From assembly GCF_000719555.1 (NCBI RefSeq), contig NZ_JOGX01000029.1, positions 106,864-170,863 of the forward strand: a DNA stretch of 64,000 bases. The letters run 5' to 3'. Below are positions 50,998-59,831 of the stretch, one piece after another. A program made the position numbers and the translations under genes. A model generated the notes under the pieces. The model had not been told where the DNA came from and did not search any database. It saw nothing but the letters and a program-made list of their open reading frames with translations. Position 1 is the first letter of the stretch; the number at the start of each line of letters is the position of its first letter. Origin of the DNA: Streptomyces sp. NRRL F-5727. GTDB lineage: Bacteria; Actinomycetota; Actinomycetes; Streptomycetales; Streptomycetaceae.

Positions 50998-53900
50998 ATG
51001 GGGCGTCGCGAGACACCGGTCGATCCGAACGCGGGACCGGTCCAGCGGTTCGCGTACGAGCTGCGCAAGCTGCGTCAGGAGGCCGACGGCCTCACCTACC
51101 GCGAGATGGCCCGGCGCGCGCACTATTCCGTGACGTCCCTCTCGCAGGCGGCGGCCGGCGAGCAGCTGCCCTCGCTGGCGGTCACCCTCGCCTATGTCGC
51201 GGCCTGCGGGGGCGATCCACACGCGTGGGAGCGGCGCTGGCGTGAGACGGAGGCGGAGGTGCTGGCCGCGAGGGTCCGGGAGGAGGACGCCTCAGAGGCT
51301 CCGCCGTACCAGGGGCTCGCCCGGTTCGAACCCGCCGACCACGACAGGTTCTTCGGACGGGACGAACTGACCGCCGTGCTGCGGCAGTCGGTCGCCGAGC
51401 ACCGCTTCACCGCCGTGTTCGGGCCCTCCGGCAGCGGCAAGTCCTCCCTGCTGCGGGCGGGGCTCATCCCCGCGCTGCGGCGCGACGGCCACGCAGGCGA
51501 GGTCACCGCCGCCGTGCCGGTCCGCCTCGCGGCCATCCGCGTCCTGACCCCGGGCGAGCATCCGCTGGCCACGCATGCCGCGGCGCTGCGCGCCCGCGAC
51601 GGCGACGGCGCGGCCGGGGACACGCTCGTCGTGGTGGACCAGTTCGAGGAGGTGTACACGCTCTGCCGTGACCAGGCCGAACGTGCCGCGTTCATCGACC
51701 TGCTGCTGGCCGCCCGCCGTCCGGACAGCCGCCTGCGGGTCGTCATCGCGGTACGGGCGGACTTCTACGCCCGCTGCGCCGAGCACCGCGGCCTGGCCGG
51801 GGCGCTGCGCGAGACGAGCGTGCTCGTGGGCCCCATGAGCCAGGCGGAGCTCCGTGAGGTCGTCGTCAGGCCGGCCCAGGCGGCCGGGTTGATCGTCGAA
51901 CGCTCCCTCACCGCCCGGCTCGTGCGGGAGGTGCAGGGCCGCCCCGGCGGCCTGCCGCTGCTGTCGCACGTCCTGCGCGAGACCTGGCGGCGGCGCCGCG
52001 GCCGGGCGCTCACGGAGGAGGCGTACCACGCCGCGGGCGGGCTGGAAGGCGCCATCGCGCAGAGCGCCGAGGACGTCCACTCCCGCTTCTCGCCCGCGCA
52101 GGCCGACCTCGCCAGGCTGCTGATGCTGCGGCTGATCGCACCGGGCGAGGGCTCCCAGGACACCCGCCGTCCCGCACCCCGCGCCGAGCTCGACATCGCG
52201 GCCCCCGGGGACGTCGCCCATGTGCTGGACCGGCTGGCCGGCGCCCGGCTGGTCACGCTCGACGACGACACGGTCAGCCTGGCCCACGAGGCACTGATCA
52301 CCGCCTGGCCCCGGCTCGGTGCCTGGATCGAGGAGGACCGCGAACGCCTGCGCGCCCACCGCCGGCTGACGGAGGCCGCTCGCGCCTGGGACGACCTCGG
52401 CCGCGAGAACGGCGCCCTGTACCGGGGCGCCCGTCTGGTCGCCGCCGAGGAGCACTTCCGCACCGGGCCGGGGCGGCCCGCGGCGCTCACCGCGGTCGAG
52501 GACGCCTTCCTGACCGCCTCCCTCGCCGGCCGCACCCGGGAGCGCCGGCGCCGACGCGCCCTGACCGGAGCGCTGTCCTGCCTGCTGGTGCTGGCCCTGC
52601 TCGCCGTCGGTGTCGCGTGGCAGGAGAGCCGTACGAGCGACCGCAGGCGGGTCGAGGCGGAGGCCGGGCGTCTGGCCGCCGTCGCCGAGGGACTGCGCCT
52701 GACCGACCCGCTCAAGGCGATGCGCCTGAGCGTCGCCGCCTGGCGCCTCGCACCCACCCCTCAGACCCGGTCCGCCCTGCTGGGCGTCCTCGGGCAGAAG
52801 GAGCAGGACGTCTTCACCCTTCCGGACGCCGCTCCCGGTGCCGCCGACCGCTATCTGACGGCCGACGGCCGCTCGCTGGTGTCCGTCGGACCGGACCGCG
52901 TGGACACCTGGGACGTACGCACGCACCGTCGCACTCACACGCACGCCCACTCCCCCACCCGAGCCGAGGCGCGCCCAGGCGAGCAGGACAGCGCGCCCTG
53001 GACGGCGCTCAGCCCGGACGGGCGCACGCTGGCGCTGCTGGAGGAGGACGGCGTACGACTCCTGGACGTGCGCACCGGTCGTGGGGCGGGCCGTCTCCCC
53101 GTCCCGTCGGCCATGAGTGCGAAGTTCGGCCCTGACGGGCGGACCCTGCTGGTGCAGAGCTGGGGGGAGCGGTTCGACGACCCGGCCGACGTACAGGTCT
53201 GGGACGTCGCGCGGCGACGTCAACTGCTGGCCTTCCCCCTGGGGGCCAGGGAAACCGTCCAGGACAGCGTCATCAGCCCCGACGGCCGCTGGCTGGCCCT
53301 GTGCACGGACGAGCGGCCGCTGGAGATCCGCAGCCTCGGGCGCGGCCCCGGCGGGAAGCCGGCACTGCCGTGGCTGCCCGGCGCGGGCAAGGACCACTGC
53401 TTCGAGGGCGGCTTCACGTTCACCGCCGACAGCCGCGGCATCGCGCTGGTCACCGGCAGCGGCATCCGCGCCTGGGACCTGCGCAGCGGCCGTACCGCGT
53501 TCCGGCTGGCGGCCCCCGGGGTCCAGCACTTCGGGTTCAGTTCCGACGGCCGGTTCGCCGTGGCGGCCACCCTCGCCAACGAGATCCTGCTGTGGCGCGT
53601 CGCGGCCCCCGCAGCCCCGGTGTTCCGCTACACGCTCGTCAACGAGACCCCCCACGCCCTGCGCCTGGACGTCGCCGGGGGCGCCATACGGTACGCCTCC
53701 AGCAGCGGAGCGATCGTCCGGTCGCTGGCCCTGGGCCGCGCCGTGACCGGCGGCTGGCGCGACCGGGCGACCGGCGAGGCCGAGTGGAGCCCGGACGGCC
53801 GGCTGCTGGCCACCGTGGGCGGCGCCGGTGACCGGGCCGGATACCGGCTGCTGGACGACCGCGGCCGGCTCCTCGACGAGCTTCCGGGCGTCCCCTGCCC

Positions 53901-55143
53901 ACCGCTCCCCGCGGACAAGCCGTCGGAGGACTCCCCCGCGGACGCGGACGGCGACGGCACGGCAGCCGGGGAGGGCACGGCGAGCGGTGAGTGGGCGGCG
54001 AGCGGTGAATGGACGGCGGCCGCGGAAGGGCCGGCGGCTGCGGAAGGACCGGCGGACGCGGAAGGGCCGGGGGCTGCGGAAGGGCCAGCGGCTGCGGAGG
54101 GGCCGACGGACGCTGGGGCCGCCCCGGACGGTGGGACCGCCCCGGGCGCGAAGGGCACCGCGGGCCCGGAGGGCACCGCGGCCGGCGGGGAACCGGAGGA
54201 AGCCGGCCCTGCGCCGGCCGCCGGCACGGCGCCGCCCGAGAGCAGCTGTTCCGACCGCCTGGCGTTCAGCCCCGACGGCGGATACCTCGCCTACGGCCGC
54301 GCCCTGCAGGACATCGACCCCGACACCGCCGAACCCCCGATCATCACCGTGTGGGACGTACACGCGCGCCGGGTGCTCGCCAGGCTGAACCTCGACGAAG
54401 GCGCTACGCCCCGGGCCGAGGACGAGCTGCCCCTCGGCATCTCCGGGATCGCCCTCGGCGCCGACGGCCGGACGCTCGCCGTCTCCCGCGCGGGTGAACG
54501 CGACGTACTCGAACTGTGGGACGTCCCGGCCCGCAAGCGCCTGCGCACACTGGCCGGCTTCAGCGGGGAGGAACTCGTCCTGCGCCCCGACGGCGGCACG
54601 GCCGTCTCCTGGGCGGACTCGGTCGCCGATCTGCCCTCCGGCCGGGTCCGGCAGCGCGTGCTGGGCAGTGACGACACCACCGCCCTCGCCTTCAGCCCGG
54701 ACGGCACCCGTCTGGCGGCGGGCGACCTGCTGGGCCGCGTCACCATCTGGGACGGCAACCTGCGCACACGCCTCGGCTCACTCGCCGGGACCCACACGGG
54801 AGCCCGCCACGTCGAGGACGAGGCCGTCTCGGCGCTCGCCTTCTCGCCCGACGCCACGGTCCTCGCCGTCGCGGGGAACTCCGGCACGCTGCAGCTGTGG
54901 GACACGACGTCCCACCACCTCCTCGGCGCCCCGCTGCCGACGCCCGGCGACACCCTCCGCGCCCTCGCCTTCGCCCCGAACGGGACCACCCTCCGGGCGG
55001 CGGGCGCGCACGTACTCGTCCAGGCGTACGACATCGATCCCGACCGCACCGCCGCATCACTCTGCGCCCGCCTGGGCACCGGGCTCTCCCCGGCGGACTG
55101 GAAGACCTACGCGCCGAGGATCCCCTACCGGCAGACCTGCTGA
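50998..55143 (+). CDS. HTH-STAND NTPase-WD40 protein
   Basis: The 1381-residue protein has an N-terminal XRE-like helix-turn-helix (residues 16-85: RFAYELRKLRQEADGLTYRE, HYSVTSLSQAAAGEQLPSLA), a nSTAND1 NTPase (about 105-420; Walker A FGPSGSGKSS at 141-150, Walker B VVVDQFEE near 213), a single transmembrane segment at 521-541 (ALTGALSCLLVLALLAVGVA), and WD40-type repeats to the end, broken by a 100-residue Ala/Glu/Gly/Pro linker near residues 985-1090. The DNA-binding-like part and NTPase are cytoplasmic; the WD40 propeller would be outside. Such STAND proteins act as signal switches in stress, development or defence. ATG 50998 starts the conserved MGRRETPVDPNAGPVQRFA. Confidence 0.9.
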   Translation: MGRRETPVDPNAGPVQRFAYELRKLRQEADGLTYREMARRAHYSVTSLSQAAAGEQLPSLAVTLAYVAACGGDPHAWERRWRETEAEVLAARVREEDASEAPPYQGLARFEPADHDRFFGRDELTAVLRQSVAEHRFTAVFGPSGSGKSSLLRAGLIPALRRDGHAGEVTAAVPVRLAAIRVLTPGEHPLATHAAALRARDGDGAAGDTLVVVDQFEEVYTLCRDQAERAAFIDLLLAARRPDSRLRVVIAVRADFYARCAEHRGLAGALRETSVLVGPMSQAELREVVVRPAQAAGLIVERSLTARLVREVQGRPGGLPLLSHVLRETWRRRRGRALTEEAYHAAGGLEGAIAQSAEDVHSRFSPAQADLARLLMLRLIAPGEGSQDTRRPAPRAELDIAAPGDVAHVLDRLAGARLVTLDDDTVSLAHEALITAWPRLGAWIEEDRERLRAHRRLTEAARAWDDLGRENGALYRGARLVAAEEHFRTGPGRPAALTAVEDAFLTASLAGRTRERRRRRALTGALSCLLVLALLAVGVAWQESRTSDRRRVEAEAGRLAAVAEGLRLTDPLKAMRLSVAAWRLAPTPQTRSALLGVLGQKEQDVFTLPDAAPGAADRYLTADGRSLVSVGPDRVDTWDVRTHRRTHTHAHSPTRAEARPGEQDSAPWTALSPDGRTLALLEEDGVRLLDVRTGRGAGRLPVPSAMSAKFGPDGRTLLVQSWGERFDDPADVQVWDVARRRQLLAFPLGARETVQDSVISPDGRWLALCTDERPLEIRSLGRGPGGKPALPWLPGAGKDHCFEGGFTFTADSRGIALVTGSGIRAWDLRSGRTAFRLAAPGVQHFGFSSDGRFAVAATLANEILLWRVAAPAAPVFRYTLVNETPHALRLDVAGGAIRYASSSGAIVRSLALGRAVTGGWRDRATGEAEWSPDGRLLATVGGAGDRAGYRLLDDRGRLLDELPGVPCPPLPADKPSEDSPADADGDGTAAGEGTASGEWAASGEWTAAAEGPAAAEGPADAEGPGAAEGPAAAEGPTDAGAAPDGGTAPGAKGTAGPEGTAAGGEPEEAGPAPAAGTAPPESSCSDRLAFSPDGGYLAYGRALQDIDPDTAEPPIITVWDVHARRVLARLNLDEGATPRAEDELPLGISGIALGADGRTLAVSRAGERDVLELWDVPARKRLRTLAGFSGEELVLRPDGGTAVSWADSVADLPSGRVRQRVLGSDDTTALAFSPDGTRLAAGDLLGRVTIWDGNLRTRLGSLAGTHTGARHVEDEAVSALAFSPDATVLAVAGNSGTLQLWDTTSHHLLGAPLPTPGDTLRALAFAPNGTTLRAAGAHVLVQAYDIDPDRTAASLCARLGTGLSPADWKTYAPRIPYRQTC
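54022..54111 (+). repeat. 18-bp tandem repeat encoding AEGPxx
   Basis: Five in-frame copies of an 18-bp unit encode AEGPAA, AEGPAD, AEGPGA, AEGPAA and AEGPTD inside the linker between WD40 blades of the STAND protein. Nearly identical bases suggest recent expansion. Confidence 0.9.
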
Positions 55144-55455
55144 ACGGCAACCACCGCGGGCGCCCGCGCGCCGACCCGGAACCCTGTGCGTGAGGCGGCT
55201 GCCTGCTGAGACGGACGGTCGGAACCGCAACAGCGTATGTCCGTCCGTGGATGAAGCTCTCCGCAGTGCGCCACCTGGTCCCACGCCGGCGAAGAGTGCT
55301 GGACAGCGGCCGATTCCGTCATGCCGCCAGGCCATCCGCGAGGTCGTCATTGCTCGAGGCCCCGACACCCCTCAGCGTGGGCAGACCGCCGGTGTGGCCG
55401 AGCCGGACGCGGCGACACCGGAGCGGCGGAAGGATGCACGTAAGGCGTTTTCCAT

Positions 55456-55480
55456 GTGTTTTTCCTTTATCTGCGGGTAG
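55456..55480 (+). promoter_or_regulatory. sigma-B-like stress promoter of csbD
   Basis: GTGT, a 15-bp spacer and GGGTAG fit the Streptomyces sigma-B consensus GNNT-N14-16-GGGTA. The start point would lie near 55487, 26 bp before the CsbD ATG. The AT-rich spacer stands out from its surroundings. Confidence 0.6.
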
Positions 55481-55512
55481 CGCATCGATAGATCCTCCTG
55501 GAGGTGACTGGG

Positions 55513-55686
55513 ATGGCCACGGGAAAAAAGGCCAAGAACATGGGTAAGACCGTCAAGGGCAAGGCGAAGGAGGCCACCGGCAAGGCCGTCGGCAACGAGA
55601 GTCTTGAGGCGAAGGGCCGCGCAGAGCAGATCGCAGGGGATGCGAAGCAGACCGCGCAGAAGGCGAAGGACACCCTCAAGCACTGA
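55513..55686 (+). CDS. CsbD-family stress protein
   Basis: The 57-residue basic, helical, intrinsically soluble protein MATGKKAKNMGKTVKGKAKE ... AKQTAQKAKDTLKH matches the CsbD family of general-stress proteins. ATG 55513 has a perfect GGAGGTGA at the right distance; a GTG nine bases upstream overlaps the ribosome binding site and is not used. It precedes the gas-vesicle island and is probably under sigma-B control. Confidence 0.9.
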   Translation: MATGKKAKNMGKTVKGKAKEATGKAVGNESLEAKGRAEQIAGDAKQTAQKAKDTLKH

Positions 55687-55788
55687 TCGACGGCGGGTGA
55701 GAAGGCCGGCGGCTCGGTTCGCCGGCCTCTCCACGCATGCCTGTGGCCGCGCAGATGAGCGCGGCCACGGGGACGACGGTCCGTCGGC

Positions 55789-56790
55789 TCAGCCTCGGCG
55801 TCGCCCCGCCGGAGCGGGCTCCTCTTCGTCGTAGGCGTCCTCCTCGTACTCGTCCTCCTCGTCCTCCTCGCCCTCTCCGTCCTCGCCTTCTCCGTCCTCC
55901 TCGTCGGAGTACTCGTCCTCGGGCTCTTCGCCCTCCTCTTCCCAGCCGTCCTCGGACGGCTCCTCGCCGTCTTCGGACGCCTCCTGGTCGAGAGCCTCCT
56001 CGTGGGTGACGACGACCTCGCCGTCCGCGATCTCGCCGCGCCAGCCCTCCGGCTCCTCGTCGGTGAGCGTGACGAAGCGGTCGAAGTTCTTCAGGTCCAG
56101 GCGCATCCGCCGGCCCTGGGCGCGCCACAGGTTGCCGGTCTTCTCGAAGAGCCCGGCCGGGTAGTACTCGACGACCAGGAGGATGCGGGTCAGGGAGGGG
56201 GCGAGTTCGTGGAAGCTGACGCATCCGCGTGTGGACCCCTTGGGCCCGTCCGACGTCCAGACGATTCTCTCGTCCGGTATCTGTTCCTGGACGGTGGCTT
56301 TCCAGCTGCGGGTGGACGGGCCGACCTTGACCTTCCAGTCGCTGGTCGTGTCATCGCCCTGCGAGACGTGCCGGACCCCCTTGGCGAAGCTGCTGAAGTT
56401 CTCGTACTGGGTCCAGTGGTCGTAGGCGTTGCGCAGCGGGACGCCCACGTCGATGGCCTCGATGATGTTGATGGCCTTGGCGCTGGACTTGCGGCCGCCC
56501 TTCTTGCCGCCGCCGAGCAGCCCGGACTGCGTCACCTTGTCCTTGAGCCCGCTGACCGCGTTGCCGAGCACGGCTTTCACGGGAGAGTCTCCCTTGAGCA
56601 GGCGCCCGCCGAGGTCCCCGAGGCTGCCGCCGTTCTCGGCGACGTCGTGGAGTCCGTCGGTCACTTCGCCCAGCTTGTCCACTGCCTTGTCGGCGACGCG
56701 GTCCGCCTGCGCCGCAAGATACGCCGATGCTTCGTCCATCAGCTGGTCGAACCCGGAGCGGGCACCGTCGCGCGCACGTTGGGTGGCCAT
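55789..56790 (-). CDS. SRPBCC-domain gas-vesicle accessory protein (GvpZ-like)
   Basis: The 333-residue protein has a helical N-terminal region, then a SRPBCC/cyclase-like domain at about 110-245 (INIIEAIDVGVPLRNAYDHW, RIVWTSDGPKGSTRGCVSFH, ILLVVEYYPAGLFEKTGNLW). A highly acidic tail rich in Glu, Asp, Gly follows (residues 270-333). Streptomyces gvp clusters contain a similar gene, often called gvpZ. It lies 3 bp after the GvpY-like gene, so the two are co-transcribed. Its role in vesicle assembly is unknown. ATG 56790 begins MATQRARDGARSGFDQL. Confidence 0.85.
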   Translation of the reverse strand: MATQRARDGARSGFDQLMDEASAYLAAQADRVADKAVDKLGEVTDGLHDVAENGGSLGDLGGRLLKGDSPVKAVLGNAVSGLKDKVTQSGLLGGGKKGGRKSSAKAINIIEAIDVGVPLRNAYDHWTQYENFSSFAKGVRHVSQGDDTTSDWKVKVGPSTRSWKATVQEQIPDERIVWTSDGPKGSTRGCVSFHELAPSLTRILLVVEYYPAGLFEKTGNLWRAQGRRMRLDLKNFDRFVTLTDEEPEGWRGEIADGEVVVTHEEALDQEASEDGEEPSEDGWEEEGEEPEDEYSDEEDGEGEDGEGEEDEEDEYEEDAYDEEEPAPAGRRRG

Positions 56791-56793
56791 GGT

Positions 56794-57753
56794 CTACCTC
56801 CCCGTGGTCGACTTGCCGCGGGCCGTCTTGGTCGCGGTGGTCTTCTTCGCCGCCCGCTTGGAGGCGGGGGTGCGTCCTGCTGCCGACGTCGTCTTCTTCG
56901 CGGCCGGCTTCTTCGCGGCCGGCTTCCTCGCGGCCGTCTTCGTCGCCGCCGCTTTCTTCGCGGCCGGCTTCTTCGCGGCCGGCTTCGAAGCCGTCTTCTT
57001 CGCGGGGGCGGTCTCCTTGGCCGAGGTGCGGCGCTTCGTGGAGCTCGCTGTGCGCGTGCCCGTCGACCCGGCGGCCGCCTTCCTTGACGGGGAGCTCTTC
57101 GCTGCGCCCGAGGTCTTCTTGGCTGGGGGCGCCTTCTTGGCCGGGGCAGCCTTGCGGGTCGCGGAGCGGCGCTGGCCGGCCTTGGACGACGCGGCCGGGG
57201 CGGACCGGCGGGCAGGACGACGGCGAGAGGGCGGCTCTTCCTCCTCTTCCTCCGCCTCTTCCTCTTCCTCCGGGCCTTCCTCCGCCGCGGGCTCTTCTGG
57301 ACCGAGCTCCTCGTCCTCCTCGGGCTCTTCCTCGGGCTCTTCCTCGGGCTCCTCCTCGGGCTCCTCCTCGGGCTCCTCCTCGTAGCCGCCTTCCTCGTAC
57401 TCGTCCTCGTCCTCGTACTCCTCGGCCTCGTCCTCGTCGCTCCGTCCCAGTGTGAGAGTGCGCTCGCGCAGCGAGTCCGCGAGGTCGCCCATGCGGCGGT
57501 TCGCAGTGGCCACGAGGGCCTTGCGCCCCGCATCGAGCGCCTCGCCCCTGATCTGCTCGCCGAGCTCGGCCACCTGCGGCATCTCACTCAGCTTCTTCAG
57601 GCCCTGCGTCGCGATCTCCTTGGGATCGAGACCGAGACGGCGGCCTGCGGCGTAGGTGATCAGGCTGAAAGCGAGGCGCCCCTTCTTCGTCCGCCCCAGC
57701 ACGTAGCCCCCGGCCAGGGCGGCCGCCAGGGCCAGCTTGGTCGTGTCCTCCAT
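56794..57753 (-). CDS. gas-vesicle-linked protein with acidic and Lys/Ala-rich tails (GvpY-like)
   Basis: The 319-residue protein begins MEDTTKLALAAALAGGYVLG with a hydrophobic segment, continues with a helical domain to about residue 110, then has an acidic stretch of repeated EEEP (about 125-165) and a long Lys/Ala/Pro-rich tail resembling histone H1 (AAKKPAAKKAAATKTAARKP). The N-terminal part matches the gene called gvpY in Streptomyces gvp clusters. The opposite-charged tails could bind other vesicle proteins or DNA. ATG 57753 has AAGGAAGG 4-6 bp upstream. It is divergent from gvpO by 198 bp. Confidence 0.82.
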   Translation of the reverse strand: MEDTTKLALAAALAGGYVLGRTKKGRLAFSLITYAAGRRLGLDPKEIATQGLKKLSEMPQVAELGEQIRGEALDAGRKALVATANRRMGDLADSLRERTLTLGRSDEDEAEEYEDEDEYEEGGYEEEPEEEPEEEPEEEPEEEPEEDEELGPEEPAAEEGPEEEEEAEEEEEEPPSRRRPARRSAPAASSKAGQRRSATRKAAPAKKAPPAKKTSGAAKSSPSRKAAAGSTGTRTASSTKRRTSAKETAPAKKTASKPAAKKPAAKKAAATKTAARKPAAKKPAAKKTTSAAGRTPASKRAAKKTTATKTARGKSTTGR

Positions 57754-57951
57754 GAGCCCTTCCTTTCACCCGGTGGGCTCGCCGATGGCCAGCGGCAGCC
57801 ATACAGCGCTTGCACGTCACTACGGGACTGCTCCGCTCTGTGCCGGATATGCATGATGTGCCCGAAAAGTCAAAGTATTGTGTGAATTGGGGCGTTTGCT
57901 GTAGATCTCGCGGGGCAGGCGCACGGATCAGTCCGCGAGGGGAGCAGGCCC
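57754..57951. promoter_or_regulatory. divergent promoter region of the gvp gene groups
   Basis: This 198-bp region separates the gvpY-like gene and gvpO. An AT-richer core near 57840-57900 (TGATGTGCCC, AAAGTCAAAGTATTGTGTGA) is the likely promoter area. No exact sigma-B consensus is visible here. Confidence 0.5.
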
Positions 57952-58287
57952 ATGGCCGCAGAGAAACCGGCACGCAGCCGGCGTCCTCCGGCAGACCGGG
58001 AGAAGGCTCGGTCGGCGCATCGCGGGGTGACGGGCACGGCACAGGCGGTGCGCGCGGCGGTGGAGCAGCTGTCGGCGCTGCTGGGCCGGGTACCGGAGTC
58101 GGTTTCCTCCCTCCGGCCGAGCGAGGGCGGCTGGGAGGCCCAGGTCGAGGTACTCGAACTGGAGCGGATCCCTGACAGCACCAGCATCCTGGCGAGCTAC
58201 AAGGTCGTCCTCGGCGAGGAGGGTGAGTTGATCTCATACGAGCGAACCCGGCGCTACAGCAGGAGCATGATCGACCGGCCGACCTGA
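57952..58287 (+). CDS. gvpO: gas vesicle protein GvpO
   Basis: The 111-residue protein has a polar, basic start and the conserved GvpO part SLRPSEGGWEAQVEVLELER, SILASYKVVLGEEGELISYE. In Streptomyces the gvp operon begins with gvpO. Its role is regulatory or structural for vesicle growth. ATG 57952 has GAGGGGAG upstream. gvpA follows after 29 bp. Confidence 0.93.
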   Translation: MAAEKPARSRRPPADREKARSAHRGVTGTAQAVRAAVEQLSALLGRVPESVSSLRPSEGGWEAQVEVLELERIPDSTSILASYKVVLGEEGELISYERTRRYSRSMIDRPT

Positions 58288-58316
58288 CCGGTTCGACCCC
58301 ATGAAGGGAAGCGGCC

Positions 58317-58796
58317 ATGACCGTGGTGCCGCAGGGCGGAAGCAACGTCACCAGAAGTGCCGGCGGAGGCACGAGTCTCTACGACGTCCTGGAGTTGATC
58401 CTCGACCGCGGTCTCGTGATCGACGTGTTCGTACGGGTCTCTCTCGTCGGCATCGAGATCCTGAAGATCGACGCGCGGATCGTCGTCGCCAGTGTCGACA
58501 CGTATCTGCGCTTCGCCGAAGCGTGCAACCGCCTTGATCTCGAATCCGGGCGCAAGGCCCCCGCCCAGTTGACCGATGTGGTCGGCGACGCGGTGGAGAG
58601 CGGGGCCCGCGGCAAGTCCAAGGGTGCCATCGGCGGCGTGGTGGACGCCGTGACGCAGTCCCTCACCGGCAGGTCCGACGAGGAGGAGGAGCCGGAGGAG
58701 GAGCCGGAGGAGGAGCCGGAGGAAGAGCCGGAAGAGGAAGAGGCCCCCCGCCGTCGGCGTCCCGCACGGCGCCCCACGCGGCGAGAGAGGGAGTAG
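58317..58796 (+). CDS. gvpA: gas vesicle structural protein GvpA with acidic-basic tail
   Basis: The 159-residue protein has the GvpA core (residues about 20-75: [40 protein letters not shown]) that forms the vesicle ribs, then a non-conserved linker and a tail of repeated EEEP (about residues 120-142) followed by a run of Arg/Pro. Typical GvpA is 70-75 residues; actinomycete forms are longer. The tail may mediate contacts with other Gvp proteins or with the GvpY-like Lys-rich tail. ATG 58317 has GAAGGGAAG upstream. Confidence 0.93.
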   Translation: MTVVPQGGSNVTRSAGGGTSLYDVLELILDRGLVIDVFVRVSLVGIEILKIDARIVVASVDTYLRFAEACNRLDLESGRKAPAQLTDVVGDAVESGARGKSKGAIGGVVDAVTQSLTGRSDEEEEPEEEPEEEPEEEPEEEEAPRRRRPARRPTRRERE

Positions 58797-58799
58797 ACG

Positions 58800-59510
58800 A
58801 TGCCCCGCTACGTGTACGCCATCACGGCTGCCACGCATCCGTGCCGCCTGGACGGGCTGGCCGGCGTCGGGGCCGAGCCCGCTCCGGTGTCCACCATCAC
58901 CATGGGCCGGCTGCGCGCGGTCGTCTCGGACATCGAGGAGGAGATACGGCCCAAGCGCCGCGACCTGGCCGCCCACCAGGCGGTGCAGGAACGACTCATG
59001 GCCGACGGGCCGGTCCTTCCGCTGCAGTTCGGCTACACCGCCCCGGACGACCAGGCGGTCGCCGACGTGCTCCAGGAGCGCGCCGACGACTACCTGGCGG
59101 CCCTGGCGCGGCTGCGGGGCTGTGCCGAGTACCACGTGCGGGCCTCCCAGGACCAGGATGCCCTCCTGCGGGAGATCCTCCGGGACTCGGACCGGGCCCG
59201 GGCGCTCAACGACCGGATCCGTTCCGGCGACCCCGACCCACGGCTGCCGCTGGAGTTGGGGGAGATCGTCGCCGGCGAGGTGCGGGAGAGGCAGGAAGCC
59301 CTGGCCGCCGGGCTGATCCGGACGCTGGCCTCCTACGCGGAGGACCACAGTGCCCGCACACCGGCCGACGGTGACGTCCTCAACCTCTCCCTCCTGGTCC
59401 GAGACGACCACAAGCACGACTTCCTGCAGGCGGAGGACCGCCTCGCCGAGCAGGCCGAGGACCTCGAATTCCGCTTCAGCGGGCCGCTGCCCCCCTACAG
59501 CTTCGTGTAG
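58800..59510 (+). CDS. gvpF: gas vesicle protein GvpF
   Basis: The 236-residue protein has the GvpL/GvpF family start YVYAITAATHPCRLDGLAGV, the RLRAVVSDIEEEIRPKRRDL segment, the VLPLQFGYTAPDDQAV core and the ending AEDLEFRFSGPLPPYSFV. GvpF is a minor structural or assembly protein needed in all known clusters. It begins 3 bp after gvpA. Confidence 0.95.
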   Translation: MPRYVYAITAATHPCRLDGLAGVGAEPAPVSTITMGRLRAVVSDIEEEIRPKRRDLAAHQAVQERLMADGPVLPLQFGYTAPDDQAVADVLQERADDYLAALARLRGCAEYHVRASQDQDALLREILRDSDRARALNDRIRSGDPDPRLPLELGEIVAGEVRERQEALAAGLIRTLASYAEDHSARTPADGDVLNLSLLVRDDHKHDFLQAEDRLAEQAEDLEFRFSGPLPPYSFV

Positions 59511-59564
59511 CCGGCCTCTGGCCGGCGGGGCTCGGCCCGGGCGGCGACGAGGAGGAGAGGAGAG

Positions 59565-59813
59565 ATGGGGATGCTGACCAAGCTGCTGACCGCGCCGCTG
59601 CTCCCCATGCGACTGGTGACGTGGGCGGCGCAGCGGGTCCTGGACCAGGCCGAGGAGGAGTACTACGACCCCGCCCCCGTCTACGCGGCCCTGGCGGAGC
59701 TCGAAGCCCGGCTGCGAAGCGGGGAGATCGACCAGGCCGACTTCGACCGCCAGGAGGACGAACTCCTCGACCGACTCGACGAGATCGCATCCTTCCGGCA
59801 AGGCCGGACGTGA
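59565..59813 (+). CDS. gvpG: gas vesicle protein GvpG
   Basis: The 82-residue protein begins MGMLTKLLTAPLLPMRLVTW and has the helical, charged GvpG pattern with AALAELEARLRSGEIDQADF. GvpG is an essential small assembly factor. A GAGAGGAGAG ribosome binding site precedes the ATG by 0-10 bp. Confidence 0.95.
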   Translation: MGMLTKLLTAPLLPMRLVTWAAQRVLDQAEEEYYDPAPVYAALAELEARLRSGEIDQADFDRQEDELLDRLDEIASFRQGRT

Positions 59814-59831
59814 CCGAGGAGGCCGGGAACC

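Noticed and set aside
51292-54363. 1023-codon antisense frame across the STAND-WD40 gene
   Set aside because: Composition is biased (Arg, Gly, Pro, Ala) and there are no recognisable motifs; it mirrors third-position GC of the real gene.
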